From: Pectobacterium cacticida
Lineage (GTDB): Bacteria; Pseudomonadota; Gammaproteobacteria; Enterobacterales; Enterobacteriaceae
DNA length: 64,000 nt
NCBI RefSeq assembly: GCF_036885195.1
Contig: NZ_CP133656.1
Location: 3,844,001 to 3,908,000, forward strand
Reading direction: 5' to 3'
Shown here: positions 34,585 to 44,403 of the stretch, in pieces
Numbering within the stretch: the first letter of the stretch is position 1
Layout: every line of letters starts with the position of its first letter
Translations under genes and position numbers: made by a program
Notes under the pieces: generated by a model
Databases searched by the model: none
What the model was told of the DNA's origin: nothing
The model's input: the letters and a program-made list of their open reading frames with translations, nothing else

Positions 34585-35514
34585 ATGAACATCGATCTTC
34601 GCCAACTGCGCCACTTTATTGCCCTGATTGAACATCGAAATTTTACGTCGGCGGCGCAGGCGATGAAGCTGTCCCAATCCGCCTTCAGCCGTAGCATTCA
34701 GTCGTTGGAACAGGCCATCGGCGCGCGTCTGATCGATCGCATGAATCAGTTGGAACCGACACCTAAAGGGCTAGTGGTGCTGGAACACGCGCGTCGTTTG
34801 ATTAATCAGACACATGAATTGTTTAACGATATCCAGCAATTCAACGAGAAAGAAGCGGGCGAAGTGAATTTTGGCTGTGGCCCGGCCCCCGCGGCCTGGC
34901 TGATGCCGCAGGTGATCGGGGCTTTCTCGCGACAGTACCCAAAGGCGAGAATGGTCTTTCGCGTCGATAACTGGCAGGCGCTAGGCCATCGGCTCATGGC
35001 AGAAGAGCTGGATTTCATCGTGGCAGACATGCGCAACTTTGAATTTGATACCCGCTATCGGGTTCAGCCGCTAAGCCAGCACCATTGGGGATTTTGCTGT
35101 CGCAGCGGGCACCCGCTGGCGGCGCAGGAAGAGATCACCGTCGAGCAATTCTTTTCCTATCCACTGGCGGCAACGATCCGTCCTCCTAACCTGCACCGCG
35201 CGCTGGTGCAACTTAGCGGTAAACTGGATATTCGTACCAGCATTGAGTGTGAAAATGGCTACAGCCTGCTGGACGTAATACGTCATTCGGATGCTATCGG
35301 AACAACCAACCATTTCACCGAACCTGAGCGGCACGGTATTCATATGCTGAAGATTAGGGGTCTGGACGACAAAACCGACGAGTTTTATACCCACTACGGT
35401 ATCATTTATTTGGCGGATGCCCGTCTACCTCTGCTGACGCGTAAGCTGATCGACACCTTCGTGCAGGTCGATAACGACCTGCACGGCACGCCCGTATCGC
35501 CTACAGCGGAGTAA
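34585..35514 (+). CDS. LysR-family transcriptional regulator
   Basis: This 309-aa protein has an N-terminal winged helix (LRQLRHFIALIEHRNFTSAA, SQSAFSRSIQSLEQAIGARL, residues 4-60) and a periplasmic-binding-protein-like effector domain from about residue 90. The target is not known. It converges on the DUF6250/lyase/TonB-receptor operon and its 3' end overlaps that of the DUF6250 gene by 14 bp, so it may control that locus, although LysR regulators more often lie divergent from their targets. Confidence 0.86.
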   Translation: MNIDLRQLRHFIALIEHRNFTSAAQAMKLSQSAFSRSIQSLEQAIGARLIDRMNQLEPTPKGLVVLEHARRLINQTHELFNDIQQFNEKEAGEVNFGCGPAPAAWLMPQVIGAFSRQYPKARMVFRVDNWQALGHRLMAEELDFIVADMRNFEFDTRYRVQPLSQHHWGFCCRSGHPLAAQEEITVEQFFSYPLAATIRPPNLHRALVQLSGKLDIRTSIECENGYSLLDVIRHSDAIGTTNHFTEPERHGIHMLKIRGLDDKTDEFYTHYGIIYLADARLPLLTRKLIDTFVQVDNDLHGTPVSPTAE

Positions 35515-36229
35515 CGCTGAACTCGCTGATATCCTGACGTGAAAAAACCGTCCGAAAGCCAAAATAGCCGGGGGCAGGCGTGTTCGGGTAGCTGGCGTGA
35601 AAATAGAGCACATCATCGACCCAAAACCGCGTTTCTCGTCGATCCACCTCAATCACGATGCGATAGCGACGATTAGGGCGCAGCAGATGCGCGGCATCGG
35701 TGTATTCGCCGAGCAGGAGGCGCTCACCGTGGCCATTGTAATAGCGGAAGCGCGTGGTGCTGTTCCAGTTGCCGCCCATGCCAACATAGTACAGGTTCAG
35801 GTTGTCATATTCGCTGAGTTTGCCATTGCGGGTAAACAGATTCGGGTGGTGCAGATCGCGTGCAGCCCAGAATTGATTCAGATCGGATACACGGTCATAG
35901 GGACGACCCGCAACCAAAATCTCCCGCGTGAAAGCGATGCGATACGTGCCTGATAGCGGAGCATCCAGCCAGAGCGTTAGCCCAGCGGCGCTCTCCAGCG
36001 TCAAGCGCTCAGACGTAGTTTGGATCGCCGTGCGATCGGGCTCTTCCTGCTCCACCCGCCAATGTAGCGACTGGCCAGCATAACCGGTGGACCAGATAAA
36101 CGTTGAACGGTGAGGAGAATCAATAATGTCACACGTTCCGTCTATCTGCGGCGACAGAAGAAGCATGTTCTCAGTACAGCCTGGGTCAATCATGGTAATG
36201 TCCTGTAGCGTACCGCCGGGCGGCGGCAT
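35501..36229 (-). CDS. DUF6250 domain protein, partner of a PL26-like lyase
   Basis: This 242-aa beta-rich protein matches the DUF6250 pattern with YYVGMGGNWNSTTRFRYY, NRRYRIVIEVDRRETRFWV and PGYFGFRTVFSRQDISEF, a jelly-roll fold like laminarin-binding or family-16 sugar-binding domains. No signal peptide is visible. Its ATG overlaps the stop of the lyase gene (TAATG), so it is translated in the same operon. DUF6250 proteins are frequently found beside plant cell-wall polysaccharide lyases; a role in recognising or processing the cleaved oligosaccharide is inference. Confidence 0.7.
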   Translation of the reverse strand: MPPPGGTLQDITMIDPGCTENMLLLSPQIDGTCDIIDSPHRSTFIWSTGYAGQSLHWRVEQEEPDRTAIQTTSERLTLESAAGLTLWLDAPLSGTYRIAFTREILVAGRPYDRVSDLNQFWAARDLHHPNLFTRNGKLSEYDNLNLYYVGMGGNWNSTTRFRYYNGHGERLLLGEYTDAAHLLRPNRRYRIVIEVDRRETRFWVDDVLYFHASYPNTPAPGYFGFRTVFSRQDISEFSVTPL

Positions 36230-38997
36230 TAAGAAGAGGGAATGTCATCCAGCAACGCCAGTAGAGCGATGGCCGTTAATCCCCACTGGGCGACGGCGTT
36301 GGTCGCCAGGTTAGTTCCCGTGGTGCTGTCGGAATGTTGATCAATGGTGGAATCAATCACCGGCTCATCAATGGGATAAAGGACGTCCGGAGGCATTAGC
36401 CGTCGCTGCGCAAGCGTTGGGTTTACAATGCCGCCGCTGCCCGCGATAAATTCTGCCCAGGCGCGTTGCGCCAGCGTGCGATCGTTCAGTTGCTTCGCGG
36501 CAAAGGCGGTTAGTCGGGCATGCCCCTGCGCCAGATTGAGTTTTTTCACCTTTACGCCAACCACGGCGCTCAGCGCGACAGGGTCGTTATACAGTCGACA
36601 GTAGTCGAGCCACGCGCGTCTAAAGGCGGGATCGGGCAGAACCTCAACCAGTTCGCTACAGATTTCCGTCAGGCCAAAAACGGCACTCAAATGTGAAATT
36701 TCTACCTGATCCGCCTGAGCTGGAAGAAATTTACCGGTATCGGGGTCGATAGCGGCGCTGCCAGTGAAAAAACCGTGCGGTTGAGCGGCCAGCGTCTGCA
36801 TGCTGTTAAGTAAACGGTCGCGCATCGCTGGATCATCATAGCGTTCCCAGGCAGTTAGCCAGGCAGCCGCGACCGCCCCCCAGTCGGTGCCGAAACCCAG
36901 ACTAATATGGTTTGGGTTATCGGGATGCGTCTGGCCGATTTTGCGACCGGGCAGTACCACGCTTAGCGTACGCAGTGCCTCAACCTGTTCATCCATCAGT
37001 TCACCGATACGCTCATCGGCGGTGAGGTAGTAGAGAAAACGGCGGTTGGCGACAGTAGAAATACGCAACTGTTTGGCGCTATCCCCCCAGTGGCGGACAT
37101 TGTGCCGCGAACCTAACGGGCTAAAGCGTCCCAGATGGTGTACGTCCACTTCGCCCGTGTGCCGCGTCATGGCTTCCGCCATGCGAAACGCCTCGGCGCG
37201 CCCGCAGTGCAGAAAGTAATACCAGAGCCACAGATCGGTGCTGAGCTCCGAGTTATCCCACGCATAGCCGCCCACATCGTAGCGCCAGACGTGGCGGTCG
37301 CTATCATAGGTATGCATCACGTCGCCGAAATCCCAGAAGCCGTACCATTTTCGCTGTTCAACCTCCTGCCGATAGGCATCGAAATATGCCGCCAATTGCT
37401 TTTCCAGACGAGAGCGAGCCGGTGTCGTGGTCGCGGCGGGAGCCCACATCGATCCAAATACGCGCGCACGGTGCAAGTCCTGAGCATCCGCCACCAGTTG
37501 TGGCGGTTGCTGCATGCGTCGAGCTCGATTTACCAGATCTTCCGCGTCTGGCGTCGCGGGCAGGACATCGATAAACAGTTCGCTGGTACGTGCTACGCCG
37601 ACCGCCGAACCGAAGCCCGGTTCGTAATCTTCATAGGTAATGGCCAGCCCTTCGCGCTGTTTCTCATGGGTATCCTGGCCTAGCCCGTCGTGATAGAAAC
37701 GCATATCCATCGGTTCCGCCCAGGGTGACCATAACCAGAGCGTGACGGTCGCCACGTCGGTATGAGCATTGTCAATTTCCAGACAGGCCGGGTAACTCTG
37801 CCAGAAATGGCGTATCCCAAACGCCACGCCGCCTTTAGGCGTACCGAGATAGCCGACCCCTGCCGCCCGTTCACCCGTGGCGGAAAGTAGCCAGCCCTGT
37901 CCGGCCGCGGTGCGTTTATGGATCTGGAACCCGTCGGGATGGTGCTGCGTCAGGCGATAACTGCCAAACGCGGGAATGTAATCCAGCCGTTTGCCAACCT
38001 CCGGTGAAAAATCCGCGATCGGCGGCGTGGCCTGCCCGGCCAACTGTGCCGCAACAACGGCCGCGCCGGGATCGCGACGCAGACCACTAAGGCCGCGTAC
38101 CGCCTCACGGAATATCCCGCCCCGATCGGAGACGAAACGGACATGGCGATCGTGCAATTCCCCTTGTAGCGGAACGTCGAACGCTAGCCCAAGTCCTTTC
38201 AGGCAGAGTTGCTCATCGTCGTTGTCATAGATCAGCGTGTGTACCACGCGCAGCGAGTCGGTGTTCGCATAGCTATACAGCCGAATAATAAAGGGTATAC
38301 GCTTAACCCTTTGCAGCGGCGCATGGTGCATACCGCGTAGCGCAATCACCGTCCGCTGCGGCCCGTTTTGCTCGACCGTCACTGTCTCGATCTCTCCCTG
38401 ATAGGTATCCTGCGTCAGGGTACTGTCTGTCTCGGCTCCCCGTTGCATATGCAACACCAATCGGCCGTTGGTTAACACCAACCGATTATCCCGCCATATT
38501 TCTGAGATCAAACGGGTGCCGGCGTGTGGGATCTCGTAGCGAAGGTGGCCCGTCTCCACCGTCCAGCCGTGCTCATGCTCGCGAACCATTGCCGAACTCG
38601 TCGAGCTGTCCTTCGCGGGAATCGGCCGCAGCGTCAGTCCGTTTTCCGGCGGCGTGTCTCCCCCCAACGCATGAGCCGACCATTTAATCGAGCCGTCCGG
38701 CCAGCGCGCCAGAGGCCAGCTTTGCAGGTCATAAGCGCGCTGTTGCGCATCACGCAGTTGGAAGCTGCTGCCGCTGCGCACGGCGCCTTGCGGCCAGGGG
38801 ACGCCCCAGGTCACGCCAGTGAACGCACGGGGCCGCTGTCCGTCCAACCAGCGCAGGCTGACCTGCGGTGCGGATTCTCCTGCGTAGGCAGCGGCACGCG
38901 GCGCGGTGGCGCGCGCCGATGTCCAGAACGGGGCCGACAGCGCTAGCAGTGTGCTGTCGCGCAGGAACCGTCGGCGTGAATAAGGCATTTTGTTCAT
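36229..38997 (-). CDS. Tat-exported exo-rhamnogalacturonan lyase family protein (PcRGLX/YetA-like, PL26)
   Basis: This 922-aa protein starts with a twin-arginine signal (YSRRRFLRDSTLLALSAPFW-TSARA). The body resembles the three-domain PcRGLX/YetA family (polysaccharide lyase family 26): IRHFWQSYPACLEI, TLWLWSPWAEPMDMRFYHDG and a helical toroid with YDVGGYAWDNSELSTDLW and ISLGFGTDWGAVAAAWL. Such enzymes release unsaturated galacturonosyl-rhamnose from rhamnogalacturonan I. The Tat signal predicts a folded periplasmic enzyme. Start 38997 puts the Tat motif 7 residues in and lies 4 bp after the TonB-receptor stop. Substrate is inferred from the family. Confidence 0.78.
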   Translation of the reverse strand: MNKMPYSRRRFLRDSTLLALSAPFWTSARATAPRAAAYAGESAPQVSLRWLDGQRPRAFTGVTWGVPWPQGAVRSGSSFQLRDAQQRAYDLQSWPLARWPDGSIKWSAHALGGDTPPENGLTLRPIPAKDSSTSSAMVREHEHGWTVETGHLRYEIPHAGTRLISEIWRDNRLVLTNGRLVLHMQRGAETDSTLTQDTYQGEIETVTVEQNGPQRTVIALRGMHHAPLQRVKRIPFIIRLYSYANTDSLRVVHTLIYDNDDEQLCLKGLGLAFDVPLQGELHDRHVRFVSDRGGIFREAVRGLSGLRRDPGAAVVAAQLAGQATPPIADFSPEVGKRLDYIPAFGSYRLTQHHPDGFQIHKRTAAGQGWLLSATGERAAGVGYLGTPKGGVAFGIRHFWQSYPACLEIDNAHTDVATVTLWLWSPWAEPMDMRFYHDGLGQDTHEKQREGLAITYEDYEPGFGSAVGVARTSELFIDVLPATPDAEDLVNRARRMQQPPQLVADAQDLHRARVFGSMWAPAATTTPARSRLEKQLAAYFDAYRQEVEQRKWYGFWDFGDVMHTYDSDRHVWRYDVGGYAWDNSELSTDLWLWYYFLHCGRAEAFRMAEAMTRHTGEVDVHHLGRFSPLGSRHNVRHWGDSAKQLRISTVANRRFLYYLTADERIGELMDEQVEALRTLSVVLPGRKIGQTHPDNPNHISLGFGTDWGAVAAAWLTAWERYDDPAMRDRLLNSMQTLAAQPHGFFTGSAAIDPDTGKFLPAQADQVEISHLSAVFGLTEICSELVEVLPDPAFRRAWLDYCRLYNDPVALSAVVGVKVKKLNLAQGHARLTAFAAKQLNDRTLAQRAWAEFIAGSGGIVNPTLAQRRLMPPDVLYPIDEPVIDSTIDQHSDSTTGTNLATNAVAQWGLTAIALLALLDDIPSS

Positions 38998-39001
38998 AGC
39001 G

Positions 39002-41269
39002 TTAGCCCTTGAAGTCGTAGCCGACCGATATTCCGACCATGCGCGGTTCGCCAATCACACCCGTTGTGGCGCTAGAGCCACGGACGGAGCGATAGTAGTT
39101 TTTATCCAGCGCATTCTTCACCCACAGCGATACGTTCCAGCGGTTATCGCCCTGCTTGCCGCTCAGTCCGCTAGACAGATTTAGGACGCCATAGGCGGGA
39201 ATACGATTGCTCTCAGCATCATCGAGCGTACCGTAAGCCCAGCTTCGCCATGACCATTGCCCGGAAACCGAGGCTTGTAGATTATTCGGTGTATCCCATT
39301 GATAGCGCACACGCGTGTTATAGCTCAGCGTCGGGGACTTAAAGACGCGCTTTCCAGACAAGTCGCACGTAACGGCGGCGATGTCAGCCGGGCAACGAGC
39401 GTTAGGGAAATTCAGGTAGCGCACATCGAGAACGGTAGCCGCCAGACTGACACTCAGACCGTCAATCGGGCGCAACGTCAGTTGCGTTTCGCCGCCGCGC
39501 GAACGGAATTTCCCGGCGTTAATCAGATAGCTGGTATCCGTTTCCTCGTCATAAGCCTTATTCTGAAAATCTTCCACCACGCTCCAGAATAGCGCGGTAT
39601 TCCATTCCACTTTGCGCTGTAGCCAGTGGGTTTTAACCCCCAGTTCCGCGGAACGGGTTTTCTCAGGATCGACGTACAGCGAATCGATTCCTAACTGTTT
39701 GGCCGCCCCGGCTGAAACATTTAGCCCCCCTGATTTTTCTCCGTATCCCAGCGTAGCGTAAGGCGTAATATTCGGTGTGGCGAACCAGTTCAGACTGATG
39801 GAGCCCGAAGGCAGGCGGTTGGTTTGCGAGAGTGGGCCAGAATCAAAAGCCGCGCGGTTTTTACGCACGAACGTCCCTTCCTTTTTTTCATAGGTCTGAC
39901 GCAGCCCGACAATAACATCCAGTTTATCGGTCGCGTGCCAGGTTCCGCGGCCAAAGACGGAATAAACGGTGTCGTCCAACGTACCGAAACGTTGAACGTT
40001 AATGCCCTGATAGTTTTTCCCTACCCACGTCAGTACGCGGTTATCGTCGTAGTAGCGACTGTTCGCTTCGGTATCGAGGTTTTCTCCCCAGTAATCGACT
40101 CCCAGTGAATAATCGAACGTATTGCCTTTAGGCGAATCCAACCAGAAGCTTTGTGACCAGACGCGATCGCGCACATCGGCGCCGCTGTCGCGATAGAGAG
40201 GAATATTCCAGTTATCGGCCGTGCTCGGCAACACGCGGAAATAGCGCAGTGATGACAGAGAGTTGAGGCTATAGCCGCTCTTCAGCTTCCAATTGGCCTC
40301 TACCGAGCCACCGCCTTGCGCCACACGAATAACGTTTTCGTCATCCATAGCGACCTGACGACCGTCCACGATCTTGAGGCCGGTCTGCGCCGCGCGGGTG
40401 CGAAATGCGTCGGTGGCGCTCACCAACACCGATACAGGGCGTTGAGTTGCATCGCTATAATCTCCGGTGATTCTCAGGCTAAAGCTGTCGTTGGGTTGAT
40501 ACAGCAACTGGCCGCGCACGCCATTATTCTTGCTGCCTCCCAGCTTATGGCCGTTTTCGATATTGGTGACATTGCCGCCGCGTTCTGTGCGCGACAGATT
40601 GATACGTCCCGCCCAATGGTCGCTAAGCGGCCCCGAGGCCATCAGTTTGGATTGCAGATAACCGCGTTGTGCGAATGATTGTTCCAGTGAATATTCGGGG
40701 GTGAAGGTGGGTTTGCGGGTGCGAATGTCAATCGCCCCGCCGGTGGTATTAAAACCGTAGGCGGCCCCCTGCGGGCCTTTCAATACGCGTGTACTATCAA
40801 TATCCAGTAGATCGTTTGAGATGACACCGGGGCGAGACAAATAAACACCATCGACAAATAGCCCCACGCTGCCAGGCATACCGATATTCGTACCGCTCTC
40901 GCCGCCATCGCCAATCCCGCGAATAGTCACGGTGGTATCCATCACATCGACGGTATCGACATCCAACCCTGTCACCAATTGTAACAAATCTTCGAAGCGA
41001 TATACCCGTTCTTCTTCGAGCGTTTTGCCGTCGACCACCGATGCTAGCGTTGTGGGCGGCTGAACAGGTTCCCGCTGGGCGCGTACTTTCACACGTTTTA
41101 ACTGAACGGGCGCAACCGTTGTCTCAGCGCCGGGACGATCATCCGTGGTGATTTGTGGATCGGCGGCGCGAGTCGACGTGGGGAACGTTAAAATGCAGCC
41201 CATTAAAAGTCCCGACGTTAATTGGCGTTGGTGTTTTTTTAAATACGCTTGATGTTTTTTTAAAGGCAT
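39002..41269 (-). CDS. TonB-dependent outer-membrane receptor
   Basis: This 755-aa protein has a signal peptide ending near TRA-AD (about residue 35), a plug domain (VYRFEDLLQLVTGLDVDTVD, VFVDGVYLSR-like GLFVDGVYLSRPG, LKGPQGAAYG) and a 22-strand barrel ending in an aromatic terminus (GISVGYDFKG). It resembles receptors for non-siderophore organic compounds rather than known siderophores. It is first in an operon with the PL26-like lyase and DUF6250 gene, and a dedicated tonB-exbBD set is nearby. ATG 41269 is preceded by GGAAG; the one at 41302 has no ribosome site. Ligand unknown. Confidence 0.88.
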   Translation of the reverse strand: MPLKKHQAYLKKHQRQLTSGLLMGCILTFPTSTRAADPQITTDDRPGAETTVAPVQLKRVKVRAQREPVQPPTTLASVVDGKTLEEERVYRFEDLLQLVTGLDVDTVDVMDTTVTIRGIGDGGESGTNIGMPGSVGLFVDGVYLSRPGVISNDLLDIDSTRVLKGPQGAAYGFNTTGGAIDIRTRKPTFTPEYSLEQSFAQRGYLQSKLMASGPLSDHWAGRINLSRTERGGNVTNIENGHKLGGSKNNGVRGQLLYQPNDSFSLRITGDYSDATQRPVSVLVSATDAFRTRAAQTGLKIVDGRQVAMDDENVIRVAQGGGSVEANWKLKSGYSLNSLSSLRYFRVLPSTADNWNIPLYRDSGADVRDRVWSQSFWLDSPKGNTFDYSLGVDYWGENLDTEANSRYYDDNRVLTWVGKNYQGINVQRFGTLDDTVYSVFGRGTWHATDKLDVIVGLRQTYEKKEGTFVRKNRAAFDSGPLSQTNRLPSGSISLNWFATPNITPYATLGYGEKSGGLNVSAGAAKQLGIDSLYVDPEKTRSAELGVKTHWLQRKVEWNTALFWSVVEDFQNKAYDEETDTSYLINAGKFRSRGGETQLTLRPIDGLSVSLAATVLDVRYLNFPNARCPADIAAVTCDLSGKRVFKSPTLSYNTRVRYQWDTPNNLQASVSGQWSWRSWAYGTLDDAESNRIPAYGVLNLSSGLSGKQGDNRWNVSLWVKNALDKNYYRSVRGSSATTGVIGEPRMVGISVGYDFKG

Positions 41270-41353
41270 ACGTCTTCCCAATATCGTCAACAGGCCAATC
41301 ATTGCCGCGTATTTCGTGGCAATTACCAGGTTATAATTTCTTAAAGGAACACA

Positions 41354-42361
41354 TTACTTAGTGGCTTTTAAATATGTATTATCCAGCCATTTATCGACAT
41401 CGAAAGGTTGCCGAATAAGGCGTGATTCATAAGCTAACGTGACAGCGCGTTTTAATTTGGTCACAAAGCCGGGATCTAATTTAGGCGAAAGGCGCTCGGT
41501 TAATGGCGGTAATGTGTCCCATTCGACGCGTAATATATTTTCCGGGTAGCCCGATTGGCTCGCTAATAACTGAATAAACGTATCTTTATTTTTATCGTCG
41601 CTGGCCCATGCGGCGGCTTCCCGTTGTACTTTGACCAACCGGCGCAGAATATCCTCGTTACCTTGGGCAAATTTCTCATCCACCAACAGGAAACCGCTAA
41701 GTTGACCCGCCCCGTTTAAATCACGGCTAGACAGTGGGATGTCCGCCAGATTTTTATCTCGCAGCGAAAGCGTATTGCTGCCGCCCCAGGTGGCATCAAT
41801 CTGCCCGGCGGCTAATGCCGCGCTGGCCGCCGCGAAATCGAGGTTAATCAGCTTAACGTCAGAGGGCTTCAGACCTTGAGAATCAAGCGCGCTAACGAAA
41901 GATAGCTCGGCCGCCGTGCCACGAAAGAGCCCGACGCGTTTGCCCTTCAAATCGGCGATCGTCTTGATACCGGAACCTTTCGCTACCGCCAGATAGTGAT
42001 TGATACCGCGTGAGGCCACGGCGATCACTCGCGTATCCAGACCGCGTGAGCGACCGATAATGCTGGCTAAATCCCCCAGATAGGCCACGTCAACCTGATG
42101 GTTGCCAAACGCCTCGTTAATGGCGGGGCCAGCGCCTTTAATAAACATCCAGCGGACACCAATCCCGTCTTTGCCAAACTCGCGCTCCAGCAGCTTCTGG
42201 CTGTGAATGACGTCGAGCAGACCACCGCCACTGGGTTTGGTGCCTGCGCCGATGTCTGGCGCGGCAATACGAATTTCCGTAATCGCTGATGCAATACCTG
42301 ACCAGGCCATCCCCATTGCCAATAAGCCAGTTACTAACCATTTTCGCCCAGATGTCGTCAT
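41354..42361 (-). CDS. NitT/TauT-family ABC substrate-binding protein
   Basis: This 335-aa protein has a signal peptide (WLVTGLLAMGMAWSGIASA) and the aliphatic sulfonate/nitrate/taurine-type binding fold: IRIAAPDIGAGTKPSGGG, LKGKRVGLFRGTAAELSF, GLKPSDVKLINLDFAAASAA and LAAGQIDATWGG. It lies upstream of the TonB receptor on the same strand and divergent from the tonB/permease/ATPase operon, so it is the probable binding protein for the fused permease and ATPase. Sulfonates or sulfate esters are the commonest ligands of this class; here the ligand is not established. Confidence 0.86.
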   Translation of the reverse strand: MTTSGRKWLVTGLLAMGMAWSGIASAITEIRIAAPDIGAGTKPSGGGLLDVIHSQKLLEREFGKDGIGVRWMFIKGAGPAINEAFGNHQVDVAYLGDLASIIGRSRGLDTRVIAVASRGINHYLAVAKGSGIKTIADLKGKRVGLFRGTAAELSFVSALDSQGLKPSDVKLINLDFAAASAALAAGQIDATWGGSNTLSLRDKNLADIPLSSRDLNGAGQLSGFLLVDEKFAQGNEDILRRLVKVQREAAAWASDDKNKDTFIQLLASQSGYPENILRVEWDTLPPLTERLSPKLDPGFVTKLKRAVTLAYESRLIRQPFDVDKWLDNTYLKATK

Positions 42362-42811
42362 TATTTTACCTGCCAAATAAAATTGATGAATAAGTATCAT
42401 GTTATTGCGCCTATTCCGAAAGACGCCATATCGTGTGCAGCCCCACATTTAACGGCTCGGCAATAAACTGGCTAATATAAAAAAAGCATTATTATTGTTA
42501 ATAAATCGCTAAATCAGCATTCACCGCTTATTTCATCGCTATGCAAGAGATGAAAAAAAACTATGTCAACTATGCATTAGATTATGTAGGTTTATTGCCT
42601 TTAATTTGTCAGCAGACGGTGATTCATCACCTTACGCTGAAAGAAAAAATTAAATCAGTTTAAATGAATAACGATATGCAGATACATACGTTGACTTTAT
42701 TAATCACTCAGAAAAAATGACTTATTCCAGCGCTATTTTAGGTTACCTCTCAATGTTACCTGCGCGTTGAAGCATCGCGGGTATCAATAAACACGGTCAG
42801 GAGCACTAACC
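42362..42811. promoter_or_regulatory. Divergent promoter region of the TonB/ABC locus
   Basis: This 450-bp A+T-rich stretch separates the binding-protein gene from tonB. It holds a 14-bp near-palindrome GGTGAT-TC-ATCACC at 42618-42631 and a TTGACT box near 42692 followed after 17 bp by AAAAAT. No small gene was seen. The palindrome is a reasonable operator for an unidentified regulator. Confidence 0.5.
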
Positions 42812-43675
42812 ATGACGGAATTACTCTATGCGGGAACCGTGTCAGGCTCCCGGTCCTATTCGCCGGAACCCCCTTCACACGCCAGTCGGGTGAAGGGCGT
42901 CGTGCAGCCGCGCGTACCGGCGTTGAATATGACGGTTTCGTCCAGATCGGAACGCTGGCTGGCGGTGATAGCGACATTGCTGTTGCACGCGGCGGTGCTG
43001 GCGTTGTTTAGCAGCGCGTCGACACCGCCCGTTACGGTGCCAGCCCGGCCACAGCCTGTCAGCGTCGAACTGGTTGCGACGGTTGCCGATCCGGTAGTGC
43101 AAGCGCAACCGGCTGAACCTGAAGCCGTCGCCTCTCCGCCAGAGCCCACCCCGCCCGTTGTGGAAAAACCGATAGATGACAATGCGCTATTGCCGCCGGA
43201 ACCTGAAAAAAAAGCACCGGAGAGAAAAGCGTCCAAGAAGAAGCCTGAGCCAGTGCCGAAAAAGGCCGCGGTGAAAAAGACCCCACCCGCGCCGACGCCA
43301 AAACCGCAGGCTGAAACAGTATCGGCAAGCACCCCGACAACACCAAATCCGGTGGCGCAACGGGCCGTCTCACAACCCGTAGACGCCCCATTAACGCCCC
43401 CGCTGGCGAATGCGGACTACCTGCATAATCCGGCACCGTCTTATCCCGACGTGGCCATTAGCCGCGGTTATGAAGGCACCGTGCTATTGAACGTGCAGGT
43501 ACGCGCCGACGGTAAGGTACAGACTATTCGTATTAAACAATCAAGCGGTTATCCGTCACTTGATGAGGCCGCCAGAGACACGGTGTTGCACTGGTCTTTC
43601 GTTCCGGCGCGCCGCGGCACCCAACCGGTGAGCGGCTGGGTGGTTGTGCCTGTCGATTTTTCGCTGAACTCATGA
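42812..43675 (+). CDS. tonB: Energy transducer TonB (locus-specific copy)
   Basis: This 287-aa protein has a cytoplasmic leader of about 45 residues, one membrane helix (WLAVIATLLLHAAVLALF) with the His of the TonB-ExbB contact, a long Pro/Lys/Glu-rich spacer (residues 75-195) and a C-terminal TonB domain (YPDVAISRGYEGTVLLNVQV, VLHWSFVPARRG). It has a good AGGAG site. Its 3' neighbours are exbB and exbD, so it forms a complete energising complex for the nearby receptor. It is not the housekeeping E. coli type tonB, which stands apart from exbBD. Confidence 0.9.
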   Translation: MTELLYAGTVSGSRSYSPEPPSHASRVKGVVQPRVPALNMTVSSRSERWLAVIATLLLHAAVLALFSSASTPPVTVPARPQPVSVELVATVADPVVQAQPAEPEAVASPPEPTPPVVEKPIDDNALLPPEPEKKAPERKASKKKPEPVPKKAAVKKTPPAPTPKPQAETVSASTPTTPNPVAQRAVSQPVDAPLTPPLANADYLHNPAPSYPDVAISRGYEGTVLLNVQVRADGKVQTIRIKQSSGYPSLDEAARDTVLHWSFVPARRGTQPVSGWVVVPVDFSLNS

Positions 43676-43685
43676 GGTATTGATT

Positions 43686-44402
43686 ATGACGCTTGGACAC
43701 ATTGAACTCTTTTCTGCTGAAGGCGCAGTCATCCTGTTACTGCTGCTGTTTTCTCTCGTGACATGGGGGCTAGGTTTATTGAAGCTCGCTCAATTCTGGC
43801 GCGCGCAGCGGCGGGATCGGCGCTTTCGCGCGGCGTTCTGGCAGCAGAATGACGTCAGCGAAACGCCAGAAACCAGCGCCCAACAGCCTGGTTCACTTGC
43901 CAATCTGGCGTTAGCGGCGGTCAAAGCGCCGGAACAGATGAGTGGGCAGCTTGCGCTGAAGATTCATCTGCCCGATCGGGTTGAGCGTGCGCTGCAACAG
44001 CAAATTCAGCGCGAACGCCGGGCGCTGGAAAGCGGTTTGGCGGTGCTGGCCAGCATCGGCAGTACATCACCGTTTATCGGCCTGTTCGGCACCGTGTGGG
44101 GGATTATGGCGGCGTTACGGGAGATCGGGCTTTCGGGTTCCGCCAGTCTCGATACCGTTGCGGGGCCAATTGGTAACGCGCTGATTGCGACCGGCATCGG
44201 GATTGCCGTCGCAGTGCCTGCCGTGCTGATCTACAACTACTTTTTACGCCGCCTCAAGCTGGCCGTCGCGGACATGGATGACTTCGCTCATGATGTTTAC
44301 AGCGTCATGCAGGCACACGATTTTCAGGTCACCATACTTGATACCAGAACGGAATCATCCTCTGCCGCCTTCTCCGTAAAGAACCTGAGAGAGGTAGTCT
44401 GA
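43686..44402 (+). CDS. exbB: Biopolymer transport protein ExbB
   Basis: This 238-aa MotA/TolQ/ExbB protein has three membrane segments; TM1 near residues 12-35 and the diagnostic TM2/TM3 region SIGSTSPFIGLFGTVWGI and GNALIATGIGIAVAVPAVL. It forms the proton channel with ExbD. ATG 43686 follows a GAGG site; an in-frame TTG at 43680 is less likely. The gene starts 10 bp after the tonB stop. Confidence 0.92.
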   Translation: MTLGHIELFSAEGAVILLLLLFSLVTWGLGLLKLAQFWRAQRRDRRFRAAFWQQNDVSETPETSAQQPGSLANLALAAVKAPEQMSGQLALKIHLPDRVERALQQQIQRERRALESGLAVLASIGSTSPFIGLFGTVWGIMAALREIGLSGSASLDTVAGPIGNALIATGIGIAVAVPAVLIYNYFLRRLKLAVADMDDFAHDVYSVMQAHDFQVTILDTRTESSSAAFSVKNLREVV

Positions 44403-44403
44403 T

